A stretch of 64,000 bases of DNA from Siderastrea radians (taxonomy: Eukaryota; Cnidaria; Anthozoa; Scleractinia; Rhizangiidae). The stretch covers positions 19,012,201 to 19,076,200 of the forward strand of contig OZ024888.1 in the NCBI GenBank assembly GCA_964017195.1. The letters run 5' to 3'. Shown here piece after piece: positions 54,153 to 64,000 of the stretch. Position 1 is the first letter of the stretch. Every line of letters starts with the position of its first letter. Both the position numbers and the translations under genes were made by a program. A model generated the notes under the pieces. The model searched no databases. It worked only from the letters and a program-made list of their open reading frames with translations, and was not told where the DNA came from.

Positions 54153-55157
54153 ATGAGCTCCCGTATTTTCAATAAGTTGTCAAAAATTTATTACAGCCCG
54201 CAAGGGTATTGGAAAGGTTTTGCAGCAATTAAGAAATTAGCCCAGGCAGCGAAAGTCTCAGAAGATGTAGCTCAAAACTAGTTGATGAAGCAAGCTCTTT
54301 GGCAGGTTTATTTACCAGCCCCACGTTACATTCCAAGACCGAAATTTGACGTTCCTGTTCCAAACAAAGTTCACCAAGCCGATCTTCTGTATCTCCCACA
54401 CGATCGCCCACCACGCTCCCGTAAAACTTTTAAATATGCTCTCACGGTGGTAGATGTAGCCTCTCGATACAAAGAGGCCGAACCGTTGACCACAAAAGAG
54501 GCTAAAGAAGTCGCAGCTGCTCTGGAACGGATTTATAGTCGTGGTCCTTTGAAGTGGCCGAAACTGCTTCAGGTCGATCCTGGTCGTGAGTTTATGGGTG
54601 CTGTGAATCAACTGCTTTCGAAACATAATGTCGAGGTTAGACGTGGTCGTGTGGATATTCACCGTGATCAAGCAATCGTTGAAAGATTCAACCGCACCCT
54701 GGCTGAACGACTGTTTGGACACCAATATGGGGTTGAAATGCGCCTCCCTGAGGGTCAGCGGTCTACTGCGTGGGAGAAAAGGCTTCCTCAAGTTGTTGCC
54801 GCTCTGAACAACGAGGTAACAAGCCTCACCGGCAAGAAACCCGCCGTTGCCATTAAAGAAAAATATGTTTCTGCAAAGCCATCGACAACTTATTCGAGGC
54901 CTGTTGGGCAAAGGGAAAAAAAGCTCCCCTCTCTCGTTAATGTGCGCTATCTCTTCCAACCTGGCGAGCTTGAAGGCGGTGTAAAAAGAGCTACAGATCC
55001 AATCTGGTCTTTGAAAGTTTACAGCATTGAAAGATCTTTTACCAAATTAAATCAACCCGTTCTCTACTATTTGCATGACTGTCCCAAGCGCGGCTTCGTG
55101 CGTGAAGAACTGCTGGTTGTCCCTCCAAACACACAGTTACCCCACGAGCAACTTTGA
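54153..55157 (+). pseudogene. Retroviral-type integrase (rve), with early stop
   Basis: The frame from ATG 54153 is continuous with the 291-codon open frame from 54282, except for an in-frame TAG at 54279-54281 (codon 43). The core has Asp in HQADLLYL, Asp in QVDPGREF and Glu in IVERFNRTL, with 35-residue spacing between the last two, the DD35E pattern. The C-terminal part has RYLFQPGELEGG and YYLHDCPKRGFVREELL, a chromo/SH3-like end usual for Polinton integrases. It would insert the element. The stop removes the N-terminal helical part unless a downstream start is used. It is convergent with PolB, with a 21-bp overlap. Confidence 0.85.
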
Positions 55158-58100
55158 AACTTCGGCATCTAACTCTATAAGTTCATCATATGTTAATGTT
55201 GGCATTTCGTTGTACCCATAAGCTTTTGTATGAATACCATCGTCACATATCCATCGCTTTGAATCAAATGGTGAAAGCGAAATTTTGTTAAGATACATTC
55301 CATATATCTCATGCCCCTCGCTTCGAAGAATGTTCATTCCATGCCATAGCTGCTCCTTTCCAAAAAGCGTTTCCTTGAACTGATCATGCATAGTTTCTTT
55401 CTTTACAACACTCTTTTTTACACCTTTTGCTTTTTTTATATTTTTTTCGTCAGCCTTAAAGATAGAATACATTTTTGGTCTTAGACAAACACACTCTGCA
55501 ATTGGTGTTCCATTGCATTCATCTTTCATTTTGCCCAAGACCTTTTTGTTGATAATTGAGTAAAGTTGATGTTCTTTCGGGTAGTCACTCGTATCATAAA
55601 GATTTTTGTTTGTTTCGATGTCTTTGTAGAAGTCATCCGTTTCAATTTCAACAAGAAGGCTGTCGGTATCTGTATACAAAAGCTCGCACTTTGGTCCGTA
55701 TTGCTTTTTAAGTTTGTTGTAGAAAAAGTCGTACATCAATATCTTTGCTGTTGTCAAGGATAGTCATCCCCGTGTAGACAGGTTTGTTAAGCGGCAGCCG
55801 GCTTTTGCGCATGTCAATTCCGACAAGGTCATTTGAAAACATTACATGCCTTGAGTACAAAGGACTGGCAACCAATTTCCTTATTTTTTCTGTCTCATTG
55901 CTTCTCACTATTTTTATATCAACACGGTTACGCAAGTTTTCCATGGTTTTACCGAAAACTGAGTTATTCATGAGCTTGTAAAAGTTCTTTTCAAAGTCGC
56001 TCTTTGCGTTTTTCCTGAATTCTGTATTCATCCGGATGTACGGCTCCATCCAGCATTCTTGTTCGAACTCCAACACCCTGTGCACGCACTTCAGTTTCAT
56101 GCCCTGCTTTAGATAAAACTGCAAGTTTCTGTAATGCACGACATAGTTGCTTTTGTCCTCAACTGTCAGAAGCAGCTTCTCGCTGTCCGGCGGTTTCAGA
56201 TCCAGGTCTTTTATCAACCTTTTTTGGTAGTCCGACATACATTCTTTTTTCACTACCTTTTTCTCCGGCGCAAGGGGATAGCTGTTGTGTTGCTCATGCA
56301 GTTCTGCTGGATATTCAAGATCCACCTCAAGAATCCATCCATTTTTTGCGTTTTCTTTTTTCTTAATGATGTCTTCCTCAGTGGACATAACACGTTTCCA
56401 TTTAAAATCTCTTTTCGGGAGTGGCTTGCTCATTGCCCATCCGTAAAGGTTGTTCGCGTCGAGATACATGATGTATTTGTACTAGCGGGTTGTTTGCCTT
56501 AGCGTATCTTTTGCTTACCATGGAAATTCCACCCCGCATTCCCCTTTCCACGAAGAGATGCATTTCAAGGTCTGTGAATAACTCAAGCTCGACCCCCGTC
56601 TTTTTCAAGAGCGCGTCCCAGGAGAGACTGGCGACGTGTAATAATGAGCCGGGTCTAACCCGTACTGCTCTTGGCATAGGTTTCGGAAGTTCTCAAAAAC
56701 ATCCGCCAGCAGGGCGACATCTGTTTTCACGTAAAGATCGTGATAATCGCCCAGCGTTTTGCATTCAAAAACATCCCAAACAGTCTTCGCGTGCGCATAC
56801 TCTTCGTCTGTTATGTGCTCGTCGTTCAGCTTGCTGTAAAACTTCTCTTTGTCCGGAAGCTTTGTCTCGCTAAATCTCTCCCATGAATCCATGTACTCAT
56901 AAGGATATATCCCTTTTTTGTAAAGCAGGTCGCTGCCTTTTGAAATGGTTGATGTTATTTTCAATGACTCCTTTGGTGTTGCCCTTACAAGTGAATCAAG
57001 ACTTCCTTGTAAAAAGTTAAAGCTGTCGATGAAACGCAGACCTCCGACTGAAAATGTTATATATTTCTCCATGTTGTTGGCGACGCATTTCACCTCTTTC
57101 TGCAGCTGTGACATCGCTTGCATTAAATGGTGTGCGTCGTAGCCCCTCAGGTTGTGGAATACAACTGGTATTTGGTACGTCTTGGGGTTTATACGAAGTT
57201 TCAAATTGCATTCATTATGCGCGGCTCCGCGGTACCTACCCGTTATGTGGCAATGGTCTTTTACTGCGTCTAAGAAGTTTTTCTGAAGTAAAGGGTTTCC
57301 ACAGAAATTACAATTTTCCTGTGATTGTGCTTCCAACTGGTATTTTTTGTCTGTTAATTTTTTTAGCCTAAGAATACCCCATTGTTGTTCTTTCTGTGCT
57401 CTGTAAAAACATTTTTTGTGCCATTGACCCCTATAACTACATTTTTCACTGCCTTCACTGTTTTCACTGTCTTCTACGCCTTCTATGCTCCAAACCGGTA
57501 AAGAGTCTAAAAATTCATCTTTTATCAAACTTTTGTTACAAATATGGCAATCAGCTGCATTTTTGAATTTTACCCAGTCTTCGGGCTCCATAACAATCGG
57601 CTTTTTTTCTGCTAAACTGTCTCTTATTTTCACCTCTTCCTGCAGAATGTCACTTAAAAACGTTCCAACCGCGTTTTCACCCCTGTAAACCTTTGACCCT
57701 GAAACTTCACCATCGATTCTCACAACCATGTAAGAATACCCGCATGCCTCATGCCATTCGGTCTTCTCTGTGTAGCTTTTTTTCTTGCTCTCTGGCCCAA
57801 TCTCACAGCCTGGAATCTTTCTGACCAAAGCCTCAAAGTCAGCAGATATCACGTATGGCACCTTCATCTGTTTGTGATGATTTTGGAAAGAAAGGGTGTT
57901 TTTCCCCTCTTCCGGCATCTCGATCCTTGTCGGCCTGCCATTCACACCATTGCAATATTTTTTGTGGTTCTCGAGCAAGTCTGCTCTTGAAAAACCTGTT
58001 AAGCACATCATGCAGTAGTGTTTTGTGTTGCTGTTTTTGGTCTGATCGAAGAGTAAAGCGCTCACCCGTTTTACATAACAATAGTGTTGTATTATACCCG

Positions 58101-58980
58101 ACTCAATTAATATCAGGTTAATCCGAGGCACGCTTTTTTCTTTTTTGCTTATCCTATGCGGAATCACACAATTGTTTTCCCAGCCAAATACGTTTATTGC
58201 TAGGTTTTTGTTTTGAGCTTCAAGCTTGTCTATCTGTTTTACCAGTGTTGGGAAATTGATTCCTTCGTAGTTTATACCATCGCTCACAGGATATTTACTT
58301 GGTCTTTGCGGGTCCTTCCCATCTTTTGGAGGGAATAAAGCAGCTCTGAGCGACCACTTCAAACATTCGTTGTCTCTGTTTTTCACGTTAATTATTGCCT
58401 TCTTCTTTTTTGCTAGATTGGCTGGAAGAGGTAAATAGGTTCCTCCGCGCAGTAGCTAATAGCGTGCAACATTCACGTAGGCAACCATTATTCTTTCAAG
58501 AACCCATCCTGAGCCCCGCTCTGACCAAGACTCTATTTCACCCTTTATTCTTTCAACAAATCCGTCGAATTCTGTTTTTATCTGGTCCTCGTCATTTCTG
58601 TTGAAAACGTGCGGTTCATTTTCTCGAAAATAATGTTCCATGTACTGTGTTCCACCGTCTCTCTCTATTGAAAACTCTACTTGTAAACCAAAACTTACTT
58701 TTACGCTTTTTAATTTTTGGATTTCGTTTTCAACCAAATCAGTAAACTTTTCTTTCGTTTCCCTTGCAAACACAAAAAGATCTTTATTGTTTGGATTTTC
58801 TTCAGAAACATCCATTCTCCAAACACGAAGCCAGTCCTGGAAATTATTTTAGGATATTAAAAACCTGTCATATAATACAACATAATTTGGTTTTAACGGT
58901 TTAGGCAAGTTTATGTTTTCCTTCGGTATTGGACCGTAAAACATTTGCAGAACATCGGACGAATATCTTGCGGCTGCCAT
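55137..58980 (-). pseudogene. Protein-primed family B DNA polymerase, broken
   Basis: Minus-strand frames in order cover a full PolB of ~1280 codons. N-terminal part 58815-58456 (ERGSGWVLERI). Exonuclease blocks: ISADFEALV, FHNLRGYDAHH and YVKTDVALLADVFE. A zinc/endonuclease-VII-like patch: CNFCGNPL...DHCHITGRYRGAAHNECNL. Polymerase motifs: YLDANNLYGWAMS (A), MNNSVFGKTMEN (B), YTDTDSLLVE (C). Breaks: TAA at 58849-58851 if the ATG at 58980 is the true start, TAG at 58456-58458, and frame changes near 56630, 56475 and 55743. All active-site motifs survive, so decay is recent or partly sequencing error. It replicates Polinton DNA from a protein primer. Confidence 0.85.
58849..58980 (-). CDS. 43-codon frame at the PolB 5' end
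   Basis: ATG at 58980, MAAARYSSDVLQMFYGPI ..., stop TAA at 58849-58851. It is in frame with the PolB N-terminus and has an ATATAC box just upstream, so it is either the true PolB start now cut off by a stop, or a separate short peptide. Confidence 0.4.
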   Translation of the reverse strand: MAAARYSSDVLQMFYGPIPKENINLPKPLKPNYVVLYDRFLIS

Positions 58981-58986
58981 TTTGGT

Positions 58987-58992
58987 GTATAT
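58987..58992 (-). promoter_or_regulatory. ATATAC promoter-like motif (PolB)
   Basis: On the minus strand AAGTATATACACCAAAATG; the motif ends 6 nt before the ATG at 58980. A second GTATAT lies near 59039. Confidence 0.5.
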
Positions 58993-59157
58993 ACTTGTGA
59001 TGATACTTGTTCAATAGGAAATATTTCTGGCGCACTTTTGTATATAATCAGTGCAGACATTTCTTAAATAGAAAATATTGTCTGTGACACATCCTCTTCA
59101 CTGGACCCGCGCAGTCACGCGCTTCGTTTTTATGCTGTTTGCTTTATTTTACACTCG

Positions 59158-59298
59158 CACACATGTAAAATGAGGTGTTCTGGCGCAGAAATTTTATTAA
59201 GCGGTTTTCCCCGAAACGAGGCGAACATGGGAGCCGAGTTTCGGGGAAAAAACCGCTTAATAAAATTTCTGCGCCAGAACCCTCATTTTACATGTGTG
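59158..59298. repeat. Long hairpin, ~60-bp arms and ~20-bp loop
   Basis: CACACATGTAAAATGAGG ... GGTTTTCCCCGAAAC is followed after ~21 bases by the inverse GTTTCGGGGAAAAAACC ... CCTCATTTTACATGTGTG, with few mismatches. It lies ~180 bp beyond the PolB start, near the expected right end of the viral element. It could be a palindromic MITE or part of the element's terminus. Confidence 0.7.
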
Positions 59299-60547
59299 TT
59301 AAAGACAAGCGGCGAGGTAGGATGTTCAGCGCTCGAGAAAACATCGATTATTCGTACGGAGATTTTGCTATTCCTTGACACGCAACAGCCTAGCCTCTGT
59401 TATTTTTGACACCGCCGAGGAATTCTAAGCGAGTGAATCAGCAGAGACATCAAAATTCTGCTTGATACTAATTAATCGTTGCTGTGTAGTGCTTTAAATT
59501 TTCTTGTTCATCTGTAAACCTTGATGGTCATTTTAGAAACATACCACTGGCAAATTCGTTGATGTAAAGTCGTACTCAAACCACCAAAGGGTTTATAGTT
59601 GAATTGATGCCAGTTATTTTGTACATTGAGGATGCCAATTATTTTGTATGTTGAGATGCCTGCCTATGACGTTGTAGAGCCCAATTCGCAAAGCCCCATG
59701 CACACCAGCAAATTTATTTTTCTGTGGCAAACCTCATTTGCTCGTGTAGATGAGAAAATGTTGTCAATTTGTTTTGTTACAAATGTCTTTGATTATTAAA
59801 CTGGCATGTCAGTTTCATTTGTCATAGAAAATTTTTCGTGTGAATTTGCTCTTGTAAATAGGTAATCAAAGATTTCTGGAAATTTAGTTTCAGGCCCTTT
59901 GTTACATGTTTTGGAGCTTTTGTGCTGGCTAACCAAGCTGGGTTGGGCACTTGCTGTTCCACTGACTGAAACACATTGTCAGCACATATTCAAGGACATT
60001 TGTCGTCAGCAGAAAATTTGTTCACCGTGGTCAAGTCTTTTCACAGCAATTCTCAGTCAAAACAATATGTAGCTCAGAGCCATGCTTTCATTTAGGGGAA
60101 AGCAAAGGACTCAAAGCTTTCATCTCCTTGGTGACAACTTGGGAACCGGAAGTGTTGGGTGTCTGATATAATGCAACCAGTCGAACGCACTCCATTAATC
60201 TTTTATTACTACTAGTTATAGATGTAATCAATTTAAATTATTCTAGTTAGGTATTCTGTAACTGGGTGTCCCCAATTAGTAGATGGTCGCAACCCCGACC
60301 AGACGTGATCCTTGAAATTACATTAAAACGTCACCATTCTTCTTACAAATTATCAGAAACTTTGCGACCCAATTTGCTTAAATCAAAAATGTCCTTGAAA
60401 ATCGTCCTGTTACTGGGCTAACAACAACAACAACAACAACAACGCTGATGATTTAGAGGGATAATTTTTTTTAAATCGTGCGTAAGGAATAAATTTAATT
60501 ACCTCAGATGTTCGTTTATCAGAGTATTGATATGACCCATATAAACA
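59299..60547. other. Non-coding stretch
   Basis: No gene recognised. GGGTGTCCCCAATTAGT near 60266 resembles a LINE 3'-UTR end, but no coding part precedes it. (CAA)n at about 60420-60442. Confidence 0.35.
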
Positions 60548-60913
60548 CAGTGGAACTATTGAAATCCTGACACAGACCACCATGATGTCACCGTATTAAC
60601 GAGGCGTCCAGATTAAAGGGGTCTAAACATAAGAAAATGACTGCATAAAATCATGTTCGCGCCACAGTCACGTAGCCATAATAATAATGATGCTTTACGT
60701 AAGAAAATGACTGCAGGAGATTTTGTTCGCTTCACAGTCATGTGGACGTAATAATACTAATGTCCCCGTATTAACTAACGAAGCGACCAGATTAAAGGAT
60801 TCTTTACATGAGAAAATGACTGCATGAGATTATGTTCAGGTCATAGAAATGTGACCGTCAAAATAATGATAAGGAGGTATTAAAGGGGTGACAGCCAGAC
60901 AAAGTTCCACTGT
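60548..60913. mobile_element. CAGTGGAAC-ended repeat with ~100-bp internal units
   Basis: ACAGTGGAACT at the left and AGTTCCACTGT at the right are inverted. Inside, AAAATGACTGCA followed by TGTTCG/TGTTCAG and GTATTAA/AGATTAAAGG words recurs three times at ~70-105 bp spacing. It lies at the 3' side of the zinc-finger gene; a single related unit follows the paralog near 4000. Confidence 0.55.
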
Positions 60914-60999
60914 ATTTATGCAAGTGAGTCACAAGACTTTCTTACTTTGTGCACTATTTTTGATGCATCTTATCAAAGCACCTTCCACAAGACGTACTG

Positions 61000-62772
61000 T
61001 CATAAGTCTTCCTGTTTGATTTTCTTAATGTCGCTTAAAAGTCCAGAGATACTATAGGAATCGTCAGGTTGCTCGTACTTTAATTGCTTCTTCGAGCTGT
61101 GCATTCGTTTGTGTTGTCTTTGATCACATTCAAAAGGTTCCTCTCTTCTGTGAATTGTTTTATGTCTCCTTATGTGTCCTTCTTGACTGAAACATTCACA
61201 GCACTGCTGACATTCATAATCCTTCTCTCCACTGTGTGTTCTTTTATGTTTCATTAAATTTCCTGCATAACTAAAGCATTTGCCACACTGGTCACATTCG
61301 AAAGATTTCCCACCACTGTGCGTTCTCTTATGTTGCTTTAGATTGCCTGCTGCACTGAAAAATTTGCCACACTGGTCACACTGAAAAGGTTTCTCACCAC
61401 TGTGCGTTCTTTTATGTCGCTTTAGAGTGCTTGCGACAATGAAACATTTGCCACACTGGTGACATTGAAAAGGTTTCTCACCAGTGTGCGTTCTTTTATG
61501 TATCTTAAGATCGCTTGCTGTACCAAAGCATTTGCTATACTGGCCACAGTCGAAAGGTTTCTTTCCACTGTGCGTTCTCTTATGTCGCTTTAGATTGCCT
61601 ACCTCACTGAAAAATTTGCCGCACTGGTCACATTCAAAAGGTTTCTCACCACTGTGCGTTCTCTTATGTTGCTTTAAAGAGGTTGCTACACTGAAACATT
61701 TGCCACACTGGTCACATTTAAAAGGTTTCTCACAAGTGTGCGTTCTTTTATGTATCTTAAGATCGCTTGCTGTACCAAAGCATTTGCTACACTGGTCACA
61801 TTCAAAAGGTTTCTCACCACTGTGCGTTCTCTTATGTTGCTTTAGAGAGCTTGCTACACTGAAACATTTGCCACACTGGTCACATTCAAAAGGTTTCTCA
61901 CCACTGTGCGTCCTTTTATGTTTCTTTAGATTGCTTGTTGTACTAAAGCATTTGCCACACTGGTCACATTTAAAAGGTTTCTCACAAGTGTGCGTTCTTT
62001 TATGTATCTTAAGATCGCTTGCTGTACCAAAGCATTTGCTACACTGGTCAGATTCAAAAGGTTTCTCACCACTGTGCGTTCTCTTATGTTGCTTTAGAGA
62101 GCTTGCTACACTGAAACATTTGCCACACTGGTCACATTCAAAAGGTTTCTCACCACTGTGCGTCCTTTTATGTTTCTTTAGATTGCTTGTTGTACTAAAG
62201 CATTTGCCACACTGGTCACATTTAAAAGGTTTCTCACCACTGTGCGTTCTCCTATGTTGCTTTAGATGGCCTGCTTGACTGAAACATTTGCCACACTGGT
62301 CACATTCAAAAGGTTTCTCACCACTGTGCGTTCTCTTATGTTGCTTTAGAGAGCTTGCTACACTGAAACATTTGCCACACTGGTCACATTCAAAAGGTTT
62401 CTCACCACTGTGCGTCCTCTTATGTAGCTTTCGAGTGCTTGCTTGACTGAAACATTTGCCACACTGGTCACATTCAAAAGGTTTCTCACCACTGTGCGTC
62501 CTCTTATGTAGCTTTCGAGTGCTTGCTTGACTGAAACATTTGCCACACTGGTCACATTCAAAAGGTTTCTCACCACTGTGCGTTCTCCTATGTTGCTTTA
62601 GATGGCCTGCTTGACTGAAACATTTGCCACACTGGTCACATTCAAAAGGCTTCTCACCACTGTGCCTTCTTTTATGTTGCTTTGGATTACATGCATGACT
62701 GAAGCTTTGAATCTCCAGATTACCAGCTTCATAAAAACTGCCGCAGTGGTCTGTGTGATTACCAGCCATCAT
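61000..62772 (-). CDS. C2H2 zinc-finger protein, ~18 fingers
   Basis: 590 residues. A degenerate first finger (SFSHACNPKQHKRRH) is followed by about 18 full 28-residue fingers and a truncated last one (FECDQRQHKRMH), then the tail SYSISGLLSDIKKIK shared with the 4.2 kb paralog. Two fingers have lost a zinc ligand (FESDQC and FDCGQY). A three-finger block (helices TTSNLKKH, VASSLKQH, TASDLKIH) is present twice in succession, and other fingers are exact repeats (ASTRKLHK twice), showing recent unequal exchange. No effector domain is visible. A nuclear DNA-binding role is expected. A long plus-strand frame opposite (61484-62278) is a shadow of the repeat. Confidence 0.85.
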   Translation of the reverse strand: MMAGNHTDHCGSFYEAGNLEIQSFSHACNPKQHKRRHSGEKPFECDQCGKCFSQAGHLKQHRRTHSGEKPFECDQCGKCFSQASTRKLHKRTHSGEKPFECDQCGKCFSQASTRKLHKRTHSGEKPFECDQCGKCFSVASSLKQHKRTHSGEKPFECDQCGKCFSQAGHLKQHRRTHSGEKPFKCDQCGKCFSTTSNLKKHKRTHSGEKPFECDQCGKCFSVASSLKQHKRTHSGEKPFESDQCSKCFGTASDLKIHKRTHTCEKPFKCDQCGKCFSTTSNLKKHKRTHSGEKPFECDQCGKCFSVASSLKQHKRTHSGEKPFECDQCSKCFGTASDLKIHKRTHTCEKPFKCDQCGKCFSVATSLKQHKRTHSGEKPFECDQCGKFFSEVGNLKRHKRTHSGKKPFDCGQYSKCFGTASDLKIHKRTHTGEKPFQCHQCGKCFIVASTLKRHKRTHSGEKPFQCDQCGKFFSAAGNLKQHKRTHSGGKSFECDQCGKCFSYAGNLMKHKRTHSGEKDYECQQCCECFSQEGHIRRHKTIHRREEPFECDQRQHKRMHSSKKQLKYEQPDDSYSISGLLSDIKKIKQEDL

Positions 62773-64000
62773 TGAAAGCTTTAGACTCAGCCTTCAGGAA
62801 AAACCCAACCTAAATATAACAAACATTAAAATTAGTGAATTCCATAGTTCCAAATACAGTAGAAAACAACATGATGGAGCAAATAAAAAACACACAAAAC
62901 AACGCTTGCTAATGGACACATCTCATCCATTAAGTGGGCAGCTCTCCTAAGAAATGGCTGAGCCCTTGACCAAGGCACACGCAATCACTACTGATAACAT
63001 GACAATTGATTGAGCAAACTACAATAACCGGTAGACTCAGCAGTTTATAGGCTGCGTGCAAGCTGTGTATAGGCTAAGTAGGCTACAGTGTGTCTGACAA
63101 TATGTCAACAAATACTGTAAAATTTTGATAAGAAGCCCTGAGCCTATATTTGTCCAAAGGCTTCAGTTTTTCACTTCAGAAATGGTTCAGCTAATATTTG
63201 GGAGGGATTTTGCGTCGCAAATACTATCTGTACAGAGTATAAAAAATGCAATACAACCAAAAAAATTATCGTACGATCGAACTTATCTCGTTCAATACAA
63301 TGCAATTTTCTTGCTTGCTTTGTGTCCAAAACCTTCTTGAAAATTGTTGCGTACAACAATCGACCAGGCCTTCACTTTTCAGAGTCCCCTAAAACCTCCA
63401 AATAGGCGTGGTGGAGGCATTATCATAACCTACTTATGTCCCCAAGAAAACTGCCGTCCAAACATGTGCCCTCTTCCTTTCCCTCCCCCCCCCATAGGGT
63501 ATGACTAAGCAACCAATCGATCATCGTGACCTTCAACAACCTGCTATGATCAGAAATTCGTAGAACTAAAAGACGGTCCTATAGAGCCACCTTAATAAGC
63601 CCATGGGCTTTTAGTCAGGTGTGGTGGCTTATAATCAGAAGGCCTTTTGCTAATAAGAATTTTTTTGGGGGGGGGGGGGGCTTATATTCGGGGAAGGGGC
63701 TTACTATCAGAGTTTTTAATGTTAGAAGACTGATAAAATGATCAAGCTGAAGTAATCAAAAGGGCCTTCAGGCAACGCTCGTGTCCGATGTACCGGAGTT
63801 CTGATTACGTAGCCTGTGAACAGGCTCCGCATTGGGGAAAATAACAGTAACAGGCTGGTCGCTCGCCTGTATTTTTCCGCGATATTTTCTCCACCGTGGA
63901 GCCTTTTTACATGCTATGATTACGTATTTAGACTGTAGTTCTCAGTGTAAGACCGAGACCAAGTGACCATATCAACACGATATACACTGGTTTTAAGGGG
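62773..64000. other. 5' flank of zinc-finger gene and repeats
   Basis: The first ~230 bp resembles the 5' flank of the paralog at 5068-5300. From about 63590 there is a low-complexity repeat with GGCTTATAATCAG-like words and a G run (about 63667-63680). A palindromic AGCCTGTGAACAGGCT lies near 63811. No gene recognised. Confidence 0.4.

Larger units (their letters stand above)
49776..58980. mobile_element. Polinton/adintovirus-like endogenous element
   Basis: Nine kb of tightly packed genes with both virion and replication functions: penton-like, PY-position basic protein, major capsid, core/protease fusion, PLA2-like, VLTF3-like (minus), integrase, PolB (minus). PolB, rve integrase, adenain protease and capsid genes together define Polintons/adintoviruses. 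Convergent pairs overlap by 16 and 21 bp, and the divergent pair is separated by 25 bp. No packaging ATPase frame, no TIR pair and no 6-bp duplication were found, so borders are gene borders only and the element may be truncated. Confidence 0.9.

Noticed and set aside
54312..54959. 215-codon minus frame opposite integrase
   Set aside because: Shadow of the integrase coding strand; no family motif.
61484..62278. 264-codon plus-strand frame
   Set aside because: Antisense shadow of the zinc-finger repeats (CVLLC...LKHLPHWSHSKGF period of 28).

Overview
This window is eukaryotic animal DNA, most likely from a cnidarian (stony coral or sea anemone). That is an inference. It rests on intron-containing genes with GT/AG junctions, tandem C2H2 zinc-finger paralogs, and a dense mix of Penelope, CR1/L2-like LINE, Harbinger, Ginger-like, TTAA-type and Polinton/adintovirus elements. 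No species marker is present. Gene density is low and most recognisable sequence is mobile.

Layout. 0.5-3.6 kb holds two small terminal-inverted-repeat (TIR) elements, the second with a truncated OTU-protease exon. A 9-finger C2H2 gene lies at 4.2-5.1 kb (minus). A broken Penelope 3' part (5.7-6.5 kb) abuts a 4.4 kb foldback element with TTAA ends (6.54-10.91 kb). LINE and possible hAT scraps follow, then a decayed Ginger-like transposon with a 4-bp target duplication (13.37-15.76 kb). 15.8-25 kb is non-coding with several MITEs, tandem repeats, a decayed LINE tail and three tRNA-derived repeats.

25.03-30.51 kb is a 5.48 kb foldback element. Its near-identical ~2.5 kb arms are capped by 16-bp minisatellites, and it is flanked by a perfect 10-bp direct repeat. 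31.60-39.84 kb is a Harbinger transposon carrying both expected genes (a four-exon DDE transposase and a Myb/SANT-like protein), with a 3.8 kb LINE with an open ORF2 inserted between them. A repeat copy near 23.2 kb lacks both the Harbinger and a nearby TTAA-MITE, so it shows the empty target sites. Host-like genes follow: a chromodomain protein (40.0-41.1 kb) and a secreted protein with four exons (45.8-49.3 kb).

49.8-59.0 kb is a compact Polinton/adintovirus-like provirus. On the plus strand it has penton-like protein, a basic PY-position protein, major capsid protein, a core/adenain-protease fusion, a phospholipase-A2-like protein and a retroviral-type integrase. On the minus strand it has a VLTF3-like zinc-ribbon protein and a protein-primed PolB. 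The first five genes are open; the VLTF3-like gene, integrase and PolB carry stops or frame changes. Most starts are preceded within 1-11 nt by an ATATAC-like motif. No packaging ATPase is seen. The window ends with an ~18-finger paralog of the first zinc-finger gene (61.0-62.8 kb, minus).
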